Below are positions 10,659 to 19,253 of a stretch of DNA of 64,000 nt, in pieces. The notes below the pieces were generated by a model that was not told where the DNA came from, ran no database searches, and saw only the letters and a program-made list of their open reading frames with translations. The stretch is from NCBI GenBank assembly GCA_945874735.1, contig CAMCHI010000001.1, positions 1-64,000 on the forward strand, in the 5' to 3' direction. Origin of the DNA: an uncultured Arcanobacterium sp. (lineage in GTDB: Bacteria > Actinomycetota > Actinomycetes > Actinomycetales > Actinomycetaceae). The translations under genes were made by a program, and so were the position numbers. Position 1 is the stretch's first letter. The number at the start of each line of letters is the position of its first letter.

Positions 10659-11157
10659 CGGCTCGACCCTCCTAAACTATCTCTGAGGATTGATTTTTCA
10701 ATCCTGCTCTACCTATTTTTACTCGCTTAAAATAGGATACCGTCAAATATAGTTTTTTGCCATGTTATTCGCACTTCTCACAGATTTTATATATATTTTT
10801 TAGCTTTTAGATAAAAAATTTTCGTTAATTTTCCTTTTCTTTCAGATAAAACTTTCTGTATTGTTTACTGCTTTCCCCTAATGCTAGAGCAGACGGAAAC
10901 TGTTTTAGATAGCAGATTTTCACACGGTTATAGCTCCTGTGTTGAAGATAACTTGTAATCCAAAATCCGAATAATGGGATACTGCGTTTTACATTTATTT
11001 GGGTTTGTTCTATTCTTGGGAATTGGTAGCGTGAGCTGGAATTTTATATAGTTTATCCCTTCAATAGAAAAACTATTTTAAGTTCCATACAAGCGATACA
11101 ACTTTAACGGAATCGAAAGAGTCGCAATCTCTGTAGCTATGAAAGCAGGAAGACGCC
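10659..11157. promoter_or_regulatory. Long AT-rich divergent intergenic region
   Basis: 499 bp between DUF3073 (minus) and the BldC-like gene (plus). It holds only short imperfect repeats, such as an ATTGATTTTTCAAT palindrome near 10689-10702. No tRNA, RNA motif or coding sequence was recognised. Its length leaves room for complex regulation of the BldC-like gene. Confidence 0.4.
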
Positions 11158-11355
11158 ATGAAGTCTGATAATTATGAAGTGGAGTTAATGACTCCCTCAG
11201 AGGTGGCAGAGTTATTTCGGGTAGATCCTAAAACCATTGCCCGCTGGGCTAACACAGGAAAAATTCCGGCTATTCGTACTTTAGGTGGGCATCGTCGCTT
11301 TAGGCGAGCAGATGTAGAAATTCTGTGGAAGCAAATCTACGGTAGTATAAACTGA
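11158..11355 (+). CDS. bldC: BldC-family MerR-like DNA-binding regulator
   Basis: A 65-residue protein made of a single winged helix-turn-helix: LMTPSEVAELFRVDPKTIARWANTGKIPAIRTLGGHRRFRRADVE. It lacks the dimerisation coil of ordinary MerR proteins, like BldC of Streptomyces. BldC binds direct repeats cooperatively and regulates developmental genes in Streptomyces, while its targets in non-sporulating relatives are unknown. The start is the ATG at 11158, with a purine-rich GCAGGAAGA upstream. Confidence 0.88.
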   Translation: MKSDNYEVELMTPSEVAELFRVDPKTIARWANTGKIPAIRTLGGHRRFRRADVEILWKQIYGSIN

Positions 11356-11436
11356 AATTTTTGCGTTTTTCTTCATAGGGGATGAGTTTGTGGCGTAAAG
11401 TTAAGCAACCAGTGCTTACCATACATCGCCCCAATC

Positions 11437-11835
11437 CTATTTAAACGTACGCCAAATTAGCACTCCAGCAATTCCTGCCGTTATTGTTAATAAAACTTTC
11501 CAAGCCTGTGGATTTCCGTTTACTATTTCGTTCTTAAAATTAAGCGTCTGAGTTTTCAAATCAGCTAATTTGTGATGGGCTTGTGTTTTAGCTTGTTGCG
11601 TTAAACCTGCTGGCGTAAGTTGGCTAGTTAATTCACTTACTGTGGCAGAGAGTTCTAAACGCACTTGAGCTAAATCTGCACTAATTTCTGCGATAGACCG
11701 GTTAGGCGTATCTTGTTCGTAATCTTGTGCAGTTTTTAGACTAGCCGCTAAACGTGCTTTAGCTAAAGCGTCATCTTTTTCTGCTTTAGAAGTAAGAGGA
11801 AGCGCGGAGGAATTGGAAGTAAGTTCAGGATTCAT
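11437..11835 (-). CDS. DUF3618 domain membrane-associated protein
   Basis: 132 residues. A central segment (about 42-70, RSIAEISADLAQVRLELSAT and following) matches DUF3618. A helical region and a C-terminal transmembrane helix (about 110-130, AWKVLLTITAGIAGVLIWRTF) follow. It overlaps the upstream holin-X-like gene by 11 nt, an arrangement common in actinobacteria, so the two are co-transcribed and probably act together in the membrane. Function unknown. Confidence 0.75.
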   Translation of the reverse strand: MNPELTSNSSALPLTSKAEKDDALAKARLAASLKTAQDYEQDTPNRSIAEISADLAQVRLELSATVSELTSQLTPAGLTQQAKTQAHHKLADLKTQTLNFKNEIVNGNPQAWKVLLTITAGIAGVLIWRTFK

Positions 11836-12238
11836 GATGCAATCCTTTCTTGAATGCTTCTACATCTGCCTTTATGCCATTTTTCAAGTCTGGAGTATGT
11901 TTTGCTGCCTTTTTTAATGTGCGTAGCCCTAATAGCGTTAAAATGCCTACTATCACTAGTAAAACTCCGGCTATCACTAGAAAAGCTAACCAAAGTGGCA
12001 TTATCGTAGCTAAGCCAAAACCAGCAGCCAACAATAAAATTCCTAATAGATAGAGGGCAAAAATAGCTGCTCCAGCTAGTAGCGCAACTCCAACGCCCGT
12101 GTAGGCAAGTTTCGCTTTTACTTGCAAAACTGCTAATGCAATCTCATTGCGGATTAGGTAAGAAAATTGGGCAGTGATTTTAGCAAGCAGACCCGTAATT
12201 CCGCTACTGTCTTTTGCCTCATCGTGCTGGGTAGGCAT
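11825..12238 (-). CDS. Actinobacterial holin-X type (phage holin family) membrane protein
   Basis: 137 residues. An amphipathic region (LLAKITAQFSYLIRNEIALA) is followed by two long hydrophobic segments (about 48-75 and 82-106) and a basic tail. This is the layout of the Act-Hol-X / Phage_holin_3_6 family. Despite the name these are chromosomal envelope proteins in actinobacteria and no phage genes are nearby. First gene of a two-gene operon with DUF3618. Confidence 0.75.
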   Translation of the reverse strand: MPTQHDEAKDSSGITGLLAKITAQFSYLIRNEIALAVLQVKAKLAYTGVGVALLAGAAIFALYLLGILLLAAGFGLATIMPLWLAFLVIAGVLLVIVGILTLLGLRTLKKAAKHTPDLKNGIKADVEAFKKGLHHES

Positions 12239-12331
12239 ATCTAGCTCCTTTAAGAATAGCTTTTAACCATATCTTAACGGTAAAAGCAGATAGGTAAGCA
12301 AAGCGACTTTACCCTACACCCTAGTAAAAAT

Positions 12332-14287
12332 TTAGCGTTTCACCAAATTGGCAATTTTAGATTGTAGAGTTTTTGCTTCCTCAACGCCTGCCAACCAAGT
12401 TAAAACCAGATATGCTAATGCGATTACAGGAGTGGATAGCAAAATCGTGAAAATAGCGCTGAAAGTGTTGGAAACATTGAGTGCCAGTAAATGCCATAAA
12501 ACATACCAACTTATAGGGATTAGCACACTTACGATACCCAATAGTTTCAAGTAGTGCGTTAATAAAATCTTTCCGTTAATTCCTTTAATCTGCTTGCGAA
12601 TAAACCACAATAAATTAGTGGCAGAAAATAGCGGAGCAATCCCATAGGCAAACGATAGGGCAAACACGGTTTTATCAGGGGGAAGAAAACTGGTGCAGAA
12701 GTAGATGATAGTGAAACTTAACTGCACGGGGAGAAGCATGAGGAAAACGCCTTTGCTTTGATTTAAGGCGTAACATACTCGGTTGCACACCACGATAATA
12801 GAGGACGCAATGGTCATAGGGGTCAGTAAGCTAATAATGATGGCTAGACTGGCAACTTCGTTTACATTACCACTTGGTACGAAAATATGTGCAGCAGGAT
12901 AGGCGAGCACAATTAATAGCGTGATAGCTAAAAAGTTTATAAAGCCTAGAAAACGGATAGTAGAAGTAGCTTCCGAACGGATTTCAGCAAAATCTTGCCG
13001 TGTGGCTGCTTTAGAAATCTTGGTAAAAATTGCTACTGATAGAGAGATGGCAATAATGGACACGGGCAATACTGCAATCATATTACCTACCGAAAATGCG
13101 GCATTGCCTGGTACTTTCGTAATATCCATATCGGCATCTATTGCACGTTGCATAGCCCCTAAGCCCATATTGGTCAAAATAGCTAAGGGGAGTAAATCTA
13201 ACGCGGTAGAGAGCAATACCCAAGAGGAGGCTTTACCAGCATTGGCAATTCCATGCCCGCGCCACGAAAAATCGGGACGATAACGTATGCCCACTTTATG
13301 TAACGGGTAGAGTAAAACCAGGGCTTGCAATACGATTCCTAAAGTGGAGCAGGCAGCAATTAATATTCCCCGACTACTTGCCCATAGGGAAGGGTCTTGC
13401 ATTTGTGCTAGGGAAGGTTTGCCGTAGATAGTAAGCAAAATCAGGAAAGAAGCAATGGCAAACAGATTGTTTACTACGGGTGCCCACATATAAGGGCCAA
13501 AGTTTTCCCGTGCATTTAATATCTGCCCGATTACGGCATAAATGCCGTAGAAGAAAAGTTGTGGCAAACACCAGTAGGCGAAAAGTAAAGTTACTTGAAA
13601 CCAAGCAGGGCTAAGAGTGGTGGCAAATAGTTGCACGATTAAGGGAGCGCATAGTAGCAAAATAGCAGTAATGCTAAACATGATAGCTATGGCTAGGGTC
13701 AAAATTTTGTTTATAAAAGCATTACCGGCTTTTTCTCCCTTCGCTTCTGCTTGCACAATAGAGGGCACGAGTACGGCGTTAATCAATCCGCCTGCCACGA
13801 TGTTAAAAGCGATATTAGGTAGAGCATTAGCCACGTCAAAAGCGTTGGCTATAGGAGAGTTCAACCCGACCAGTAGGGTGAGGAGCATGGGGGAGCGAAT
13901 CATACCTAAAATGCGTGATACGAGCGTGCCAGAAGCCATAATGGCGGAAGAGCGGGCTACGGAGGTGCCCGAGGTAGATGCGGGGGAAGCGCTACGAGCA
14001 GTAGTTACATAGTGGCGTGCAGTAGGTGTAGTTACTGGAACGCGGGTAGATCTATTAGTTGCTCTATTAGCAGCAGGGGAAGTTTGCGGGATATTATCGG
14101 CAGGAGATACTAATCCAGCAGTACGAGCTAAATTAGGGGCGTTTAGAGCAGCTTTTCGTAACGGGTTAGGGCTAGTAGATGAGGGAGGCGTATTGAAAGT
14201 TCCAGGTTTACTGCTCTGTGTTTTAGAAATACCAGTGAAATAACTGCGTAAAGACCGGCGTTTGCCGTGTCGGAATAAATACTTCAT
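12332..14287 (-). CDS. murJ: Lipid II flippase MurJ (MviN family)
   Basis: A 651-residue integral membrane protein of the MOP superfamily that moves lipid II across the membrane for peptidoglycan synthesis. About 14 transmembrane segments are visible from residue 115 on, starting with ASGTLVSRILGMIRSPMLL and including the conserved ANALPNIAFNIVAGGLINAVLVPS region. The first 110 residues are a Ser/Thr/Pro-rich, basic cytoplasmic extension, a common actinobacterial elaboration. No C-terminal pseudokinase domain is present, unlike mycobacterial MviN. It stands upstream of the DUF3618/holin-X pair and downstream of murE, on the same strand, 222 bp from murE. Confidence 0.92.
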   Translation of the reverse strand: MKYLFRHGKRRSLRSYFTGISKTQSSKPGTFNTPPSSTSPNPLRKAALNAPNLARTAGLVSPADNIPQTSPAANRATNRSTRVPVTTPTARHYVTTARSASPASTSGTSVARSSAIMASGTLVSRILGMIRSPMLLTLLVGLNSPIANAFDVANALPNIAFNIVAGGLINAVLVPSIVQAEAKGEKAGNAFINKILTLAIAIMFSITAILLLCAPLIVQLFATTLSPAWFQVTLLFAYWCLPQLFFYGIYAVIGQILNARENFGPYMWAPVVNNLFAIASFLILLTIYGKPSLAQMQDPSLWASSRGILIAACSTLGIVLQALVLLYPLHKVGIRYRPDFSWRGHGIANAGKASSWVLLSTALDLLPLAILTNMGLGAMQRAIDADMDITKVPGNAAFSVGNMIAVLPVSIIAISLSVAIFTKISKAATRQDFAEIRSEATSTIRFLGFINFLAITLLIVLAYPAAHIFVPSGNVNEVASLAIIISLLTPMTIASSIIVVCNRVCYALNQSKGVFLMLLPVQLSFTIIYFCTSFLPPDKTVFALSFAYGIAPLFSATNLLWFIRKQIKGINGKILLTHYLKLLGIVSVLIPISWYVLWHLLALNVSNTFSAIFTILLSTPVIALAYLVLTWLAGVEEAKTLQSKIANLVKR

Positions 14288-14509
14288 GCAGATATTTCCT
14301 ACTCTAAAATTACTTAGCTACTTTCATTAATTATATGCTTAAACTTCGCTATTTTTGAGCTAAAACAGTAGGTAGGCTTGAGTCTAAAATATGCTATTTA
14401 ATCTTTAGGATAAAAATAGGGAAATTATTGCGCTTAAATTTAGTTATTATTTCAGGAACTGGTTAAGTAGAGCTTAACTTAAGCATTATTTTTAGCAAAA
14501 CAAATATAG
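14288..14509. other. Intergenic region between murE and murJ
   Basis: 222 bp, AT-rich, with no gene or clear hairpin. It presumably contains the murJ promoter. Confidence 0.4.
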
Positions 14510-16081
14510 TTAAGAAAGTTGCTCAGCTTTTGTTTGCTCGTATTGGGCAATAACGGTAAGCGCTCTGGTAACGTCACTAGGCCCTGGCACATATTTACCG
14601 TCCACTACTAAGTATTCTTCTTCCCCTTTACCCGCTAATAAAATAACTAATTGTTCTTCCAGTTCTTGGAAAGCACGTTGTAGAGCCGCACCTCGGTCTT
14701 GGATTACGTTATGGGGAATTGTAAGATGTGCAGAAATTTCTGCGGCAATATCAGCAAATTCTTCTGCAAAACGGTCTTCGTCAGTAACTACCGCATATTG
14801 GCAGTACTGATTTACTACTTCTGCCATTTCTTTCCGTCGTCCCGGCGCTTTTCCGCCAGGTGCTCCAAATACGGTAACTAGCTTTGCTTTCGGATAAGTA
14901 GTTTGCAAAGAAGCAAGCACAGCTTGGAAACTCATACTGTTGTGGGCATAATCTACCACCACGGTTACCGCTTTATCGGCAGTGGAGTAAAGCATCATAC
15001 GTCCACTAACTTGCGCACAAGCCAACCCGCTGCGCACAAACTCCTCCGGCACTCCTAGCTCTTGGCAGATAGCAATGGCAGCTAAAGCATTTTCGGCGTT
15101 AAATGTACCAGCAAGCGGAATATTGAAGTCGCCATTGTATGCTCGGCTAGTTATGTGGAAGCGTAAACCTGTGTCGGTAGGAGTGAGTTGAGTTAAACGC
15201 ACCTCATCGGTAGGTAGTGTGCCAAAGCAGACGATTTTTGCCGCGTGCGTCTTGGCTGCTTGCAAGATTTCTGCAAAGTATTGAGTGCCGGAATTTAGAC
15301 ACACAGTTTGGCATTGGGAAAATAATTCTAGTTTGGACTGAAAATAATCGGCAAAGTCAGGGTGTTCGTTTTCTGAAATATGATCTACCCCGATATTTAA
15401 GAAGCAGCCGATATTAAATTCCATATCCACTACTCGCTTATATTTCAAGGCTTGGGAAGATACTTCCAATACCATGTGGGTTAAGCCGGAGTTTTTAGCA
15501 TTTTGGAAGTGCTGAAAGAGTTGTAAAGCCTCCGGAGTAGTTAAATGCGATTCAGCGTCTATTACGCCATCGTAAGTGGCGATGGTGGAGATAAAGCCAG
15601 TACGAGCAGGGTAGGTAGAATCAAGCGAAGCTAAATGATTAAACCATTTATCTAAGATGGAACGTAAAAAATAGGTGGTGGTACTTTTACCTTTGGTGCC
15701 AGTGATAGCTACGGTTTGTAGTTCGCGGGCAACTCGATTGTAAAAGAGGTGACCAAGTAAGGCCATACTTAGGCGAATATCGGAAACGATGAGCGCAGGA
15801 ATGGTGGCTTGTGGGTAGACGGTTTCAGAAACATAAGCTATTGCGCCGTTTGCTTGGGCGTCTAGCAGGAATTGTGGACTAAATTTCACGCCTTTGCACA
15901 CAAATAGGGTGCCAGGAGTTACTGCACGAGAATCGAAAGTTATGTTTGATATTGTTTGTTCGCGTTGCGAGTCTAGCGTGAATGGTGAGGAGTTGAAAGT
16001 GCTGGTAAGGAGCTGGTGTTGTTGCAGTAATTCTAGGTAGTTTCCTAAAGAATGTAAGGGAGATACTGACGGGGTAGACAC
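14510..16081 (-). CDS. murE: UDP-N-acetylmuramoyl-tripeptide synthetase, probably L-lysine-adding
   Basis: A 523-residue cytosolic Mur ligase that adds the third amino acid of the peptidoglycan stem. The N-terminal UDP-binding part has ITFDSRAVTPGTLFVCKG. ATP binding uses TGTKGKSTTTYF. A central EVSSQALKYKRV, an NIGVDHISENEHPDF segment and VVVDYAHNSMSFQ complete the ligase signature. The DNPR box of diaminopimelate-adding enzymes is missing: the corresponding stretch reads VTDEDRFAEE. The CKG..F / AYVSE N-terminal pattern is typical of L-lysine ligases of Gram-positive bacteria, so L-Lys (or a similar amine) is inferred. The GTG start has a GGAG site nine bases upstream. The gene is not in a dcw cluster. 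Confidence 0.9.
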   Translation of the reverse strand: MSTPSVSPLHSLGNYLELLQQHQLLTSTFNSSPFTLDSQREQTISNITFDSRAVTPGTLFVCKGVKFSPQFLLDAQANGAIAYVSETVYPQATIPALIVSDIRLSMALLGHLFYNRVARELQTVAITGTKGKSTTTYFLRSILDKWFNHLASLDSTYPARTGFISTIATYDGVIDAESHLTTPEALQLFQHFQNAKNSGLTHMVLEVSSQALKYKRVVDMEFNIGCFLNIGVDHISENEHPDFADYFQSKLELFSQCQTVCLNSGTQYFAEILQAAKTHAAKIVCFGTLPTDEVRLTQLTPTDTGLRFHITSRAYNGDFNIPLAGTFNAENALAAIAICQELGVPEEFVRSGLACAQVSGRMMLYSTADKAVTVVVDYAHNSMSFQAVLASLQTTYPKAKLVTVFGAPGGKAPGRRKEMAEVVNQYCQYAVVTDEDRFAEEFADIAAEISAHLTIPHNVIQDRGAALQRAFQELEEQLVILLAGKGEEEYLVVDGKYVPGPSDVTRALTVIAQYEQTKAEQLS

Positions 16082-16106
16082 TACTTAACTCCGAATCTTC
16101 CAGATA

Positions 16107-16129
16107 CCAAAAACCCCGCTTGCGCGGGG
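16107..16129 (-). terminator. Terminator after tRNA-Phe
   Basis: CCCCGC/GCGGGG stem with a 4-nt loop and five U residues on the minus strand, directly after the tRNA-Phe CCA end. Confidence 0.88.
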
Positions 16130-16133
16130 AGAG

Positions 16134-16209
16134 TGGTGGCTCCGACCGGCGTCGATCCGGTGACCTAACGATTTTCAGTCGTTCGCTCTACCAACTGAGC
16201 TACAGAGCC
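16134..16209 (-). tRNA. tRNA-Phe (GAA)
   Basis: 76 nt cloverleaf with acceptor GGCTCTG/CGGAGCC, anticodon stem AACGA/TCGTT, loop with GAA and genomically encoded CCA. Last of three tRNAs on the minus strand. Confidence 0.97.
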
Positions 16210-16215
16210 TAGATA

Positions 16216-16238
16216 GAAAAACACCCCGTTGTACGGGG
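16216..16238 (-). terminator. Terminator between tRNA-Asp and tRNA-Phe
   Basis: CCCCGT/ACGGGG stem, 3-nt loop, followed on the minus strand by a T-rich run. It would separate the two tRNAs into different transcripts or trim the 3' end of tRNA-Asp. Confidence 0.75.
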
Positions 16239-16247
16239 ATTTTTCAG

Positions 16248-16321
16248 CGACCCTGACGGGACTTGAACCCGCGACCTCCGCCGTGACAGGGCGGCGCGCT
16301 AACCAACTGCGCTACAGGGCC
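16248..16321 (-). tRNA. tRNA-Asp (GTC)
   Basis: 74 nt cloverleaf, acceptor GGCCCTG/CAGGGTC, anticodon stem CCGCC/GGCGG with GTC in the loop. CCA is not encoded. Confidence 0.96.
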
Positions 16322-16364
16322 ATATGGCGTGCATATTTCTATGCGGTGTTTCTAAAAGAAACTG

Positions 16365-16437
16365 TACCCCCAACGGGATTCGAACCCGTGTTACAGGCGT
16401 GAAAGGCCAGTGTCCTAGGCCGCTAGACGATAGGGGC
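16365..16437 (-). tRNA. tRNA-Glu (TTC)
   Basis: 73 nt cloverleaf, acceptor GCCCCTA/TGGGGGT, anticodon TTC in loop CTTTCAC, CCA not encoded. The anticodon stem CTGGC/GCCTG contains a U-U mismatch at its second pair. The likely promoter lies between 16438 and 16600. Confidence 0.93.
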
Positions 16438-16638
16438 TCCGAAGTAGATTTTACTCTTCTTCGCCGTTCCTCGTTGGTGGAACGGATACTATCCTAAATG
16501 GTTTATGGGGATAAATGCAAAACAAAGCATAGGTGTCCTTAGTCACAGGGCGGTTTTGTGGCTATTTTTCGCTATTTTTTACTTTTTCAATCTGTGGGTA
16601 GATAAGAATTTTTACTAAAACTCTACTAGCCTATATGT

Positions 16639-18480
16639 ATGTGGATATTGCAAACTACAAATACTGACAATACAGAAATAGATACGGCAGAAGCAGTAGA
16701 AGCCACCGTAGATTTTCTACAGATCATATTCTCTACGGCTTTAGGAACGCTAGCAGGTTTAACGGTAGCGGTAGTGCTAGTAGGTATTGCACGTTTCATT
16801 TCTAGTAGGCAACGTTTTTTGCGTCCTTTCGTGCAAGCCACTGGTAAAGCGTTTACTTTTTTATTGGCAGTGATTGGGGGAGCGCTAGGTTTTTGGGCGT
16901 TTGACACTCTTAACGAAGGCACCTTGCCGCGTCCGGGCTGGTTTGCAAATATAGACCATATTTTCTTGATCTTCTTCATATTTTCCGGTACTTGGTTGGC
17001 TGTAACCGTCATTAATGGTTCGGTGGCACTTATACAGGAACGAGTGGGAGATTCTTCTAAAGGTCGTGCTAAACGAGTGCAAACTCAGATGCAGATTCTG
17101 CACAGAGTAATTAACTTCACTATTTGGATTTGTGGTACGGCAGGTATTTTACTTACTTTCCCCTTAGCGCGAGCGGCAGGAGCTTCCATATTGGCTTCGG
17201 CTGGTTTGGTTTCCGTAATTGCTGGTTTAGCTGCGCAAACCACTTTAAGTAACATTTTTTCTGGCCTACAGTTAGCCTTTACCGACTCAATTCGCGTAGG
17301 CGATATTGTGCACTACAAAGGTAACTACACGTCAGTAGAAGAAATCACCCTTACTTATGTGGTGTTAGCAGTGTGGGACGGACGGCGCGTAATTGTGCCG
17401 TCTAAAGAAATGACTACTGAGAGTTTCGAGAACTGGACACGGCGCAAACCTGACATGATTGGAGAAGTTACTTGGGAAGTAGACTGGGCAATTCCCATTG
17501 ACGCTGCGCGTAAACAATTGAATTATGTACTGCAACAAACAGATTTGTGGGATGGTAAAACCGGCATTTTGCAAGTAATTGACGCGAAGCAAAATTATTT
17601 AGTTTTGAAAGCTATCGTATCGGCCCAAGATTCCTCTACTATGTCGGATTTGAAAAACTATTTGCGTGAACAAATCGTGCTTTGGATACAGCAAGAAGCG
17701 TTACAAGCAATTCCGCATAGCCGAGTATTCAGTGATGATCCGATTGACATCACTGCTTCTCGTAAGAAAACCGAAGATCAAGTTACCAAACGCTTATCGG
17801 GGGTTAATCCCCGCGTTTATTTGCCCGCCTCTTTGGCACTTCCAGCAGGAGAAGAAGCGCTTAAGGAGATAACAGCAGAAAATACGGACGGAGAAGTGAG
17901 CGTAGAAACGAAAAGTGGTACGGGAGAAACAGTCGTCATTAATCCGCGAAAATTCGCAGAATTTAAGCAACTGGAAGCAGAATATGCCGATGAATTTATG
18001 GATCCAAGTGTCACTTTAGTAATGCCTAAAGTAGAAGCAGAACTTTTGGCAGAAGACAATACGGCAGCTGCTGGAGCAGGAATTAGACGAGTAAAACCAG
18101 GGTATGAAGCCGCATTCTTTACCGGCTCTGCAGAAGCAGAAGAACGGAAAAAAACTTTTGCTGGCCCTGGAGAAGAAGCCTTCAATGAGCGTAATCGCAA
18201 AATTTTAGCGCAAACTGGTGAAATAGCGGCGGTAGAAGCAAAGGAAGACCGCTGCGATATGGAAAAAACTAAGCTAGGAGAAACAGCGACCGCACCGGCA
18301 GAAGCTGCAGAAAATGTGGCGGATAAAACGGAAGTATGCGCGCAAACTACCACAGATACTGTTGCTGAGAAAGAAACACCAGCTACAACTAGGCAAGGAA
18401 CGTCTGAGCAAGAAGCTAGTAAAGAGAAAAGGGTGGTGCGTAAATCTATTAAGCCTAAAGCGCGTAATAAACGGAAATAG
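16639..18480 (+). CDS. MscS-family mechanosensitive ion channel with long charged tail
   Basis: A 613-residue membrane channel that opens under membrane tension and protects against osmotic shock. Hydrophobic helices lie at about 25-55, 70-90, 110-135 and 150-175. The pore-lining helix and beta domain follow: SILASAGLVSVIAGLAAQTTLSNIFSGLQLAFTDSIRVGDIV, then VWDGRRVIVPSKEMTTESFENWTR. From about residue 385 the protein continues as an Ala/Glu/Thr-rich, probably disordered cytoplasmic tail of some 230 residues ending in a lysine/arginine cluster. No Shine-Dalgarno is evident before the chosen ATG; another ATG lies four bases upstream in a different frame. Confidence 0.85.
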   Translation: MWILQTTNTDNTEIDTAEAVEATVDFLQIIFSTALGTLAGLTVAVVLVGIARFISSRQRFLRPFVQATGKAFTFLLAVIGGALGFWAFDTLNEGTLPRPGWFANIDHIFLIFFIFSGTWLAVTVINGSVALIQERVGDSSKGRAKRVQTQMQILHRVINFTIWICGTAGILLTFPLARAAGASILASAGLVSVIAGLAAQTTLSNIFSGLQLAFTDSIRVGDIVHYKGNYTSVEEITLTYVVLAVWDGRRVIVPSKEMTTESFENWTRRKPDMIGEVTWEVDWAIPIDAARKQLNYVLQQTDLWDGKTGILQVIDAKQNYLVLKAIVSAQDSSTMSDLKNYLREQIVLWIQQEALQAIPHSRVFSDDPIDITASRKKTEDQVTKRLSGVNPRVYLPASLALPAGEEALKEITAENTDGEVSVETKSGTGETVVINPRKFAEFKQLEAEYADEFMDPSVTLVMPKVEAELLAEDNTAAAGAGIRRVKPGYEAAFFTGSAEAEERKKTFAGPGEEAFNERNRKILAQTGEIAAVEAKEDRCDMEKTKLGETATAPAEAAENVADKTEVCAQTTTDTVAEKETPATTRQGTSEQEASKEKRVVRKSIKPKARNKRK

Positions 18481-18657
18481 GTACTGGCATAAAGGTTAGT
18501 TAGCAAACAAAATAAACTTGGTATATCCTAAATACCCTCAAGTGGCGTAAGCTCTATGAGGTATTACAGTTTTGACAGGTGAGCACTAAAATTTAGTAAC
18601 GGAACAGTAGTTGCGTTTTAAGTTTTAACTACCTGCATAAATGTATAAGAAGGTGAA

Positions 18658-19089
18658 ATGAGTAACGAGTTTGCCGGAGAAAAAACTGACTTTCCGGTAG
18701 TAAAAACTGAAGCGCAGTGGCGCAGTATTCTTACTCCTTTTGAGTATCACGTATTGCGGGAAGCCGGTACTGAACCAGCAGGTACAGGGTCTTTAATAGG
18801 TGAGAAACGCTCGGGAGTGTACCATTGCCGTGCTTGCAATGCTAAACTTTTTACCTCAGAAAAGAAATTTGAGAGTTTTTGTGGCTGGCCGTCATTTTTT
18901 GACCCTGATGAAGCCGATGCCTTGCTATATGTGGACGACTATAGCCTAGATCGTTATCGGATTGAAGTGCGTTGCGCAGGCTGTAATTCGCATTTAGGGC
19001 ACGTGTTTGATGATGCGCCTCATACTCCTACTGGTAAGCGTTACTGCATGAACTCAGTAGCTTTACGTTTTGTGCCACAGGGCGAGTAA
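18658..19089 (+). CDS. msrB: Peptide-methionine (R)-S-oxide reductase MsrB
   Basis: 143 residues. Repairs oxidised methionine (R-sulfoxide) in proteins using thioredoxin. Two zinc-binding pairs are visible (HCRAC and RCAGC), along with SFCGWPSF, the histidine segment HLGHVFDDAP and the catalytic cysteine in RYCMNSVALRF. Start supported by AGAAGGTG upstream. Stands alone, co-directional with the MscS gene. Confidence 0.95.
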   Translation: MSNEFAGEKTDFPVVKTEAQWRSILTPFEYHVLREAGTEPAGTGSLIGEKRSGVYHCRACNAKLFTSEKKFESFCGWPSFFDPDEADALLYVDDYSLDRYRIEVRCAGCNSHLGHVFDDAPHTPTGKRYCMNSVALRFVPQGE

Positions 19090-19253
19090 AGACGAGGAAC
19101 TTGAAACGCTCCTAGTTTTTGTGCTCTAAGCGCACATTTTTATGCCATATTTTAGCTTTTACGCATTTTGGATACTCACATCAAAATTGGCTTAAACACT
19201 CTAGAATTGGTCGGTAACTAAAATAATTTAACGACAAAAATCTAGGGGTTTAA

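Noticed and set aside
11825..12238. Prophage remnant because of a holin-like protein
   Set aside because: The Act-Hol-X family is chromosomal in actinobacteria; no other phage genes are nearby.
16464..16485. CCGTTCC/GGAACGG hairpin upstream of tRNA-Glu
   Set aside because: Seven-bp stem without a T run, lying in the promoter side of the tRNA group; no clear role.
17817..18506. 229-residue minus-strand frame over the MscS tail
   Set aside because: Ser/Ala-rich mirror of the Glu/Ala-rich tail coding sequence; no independent signals.
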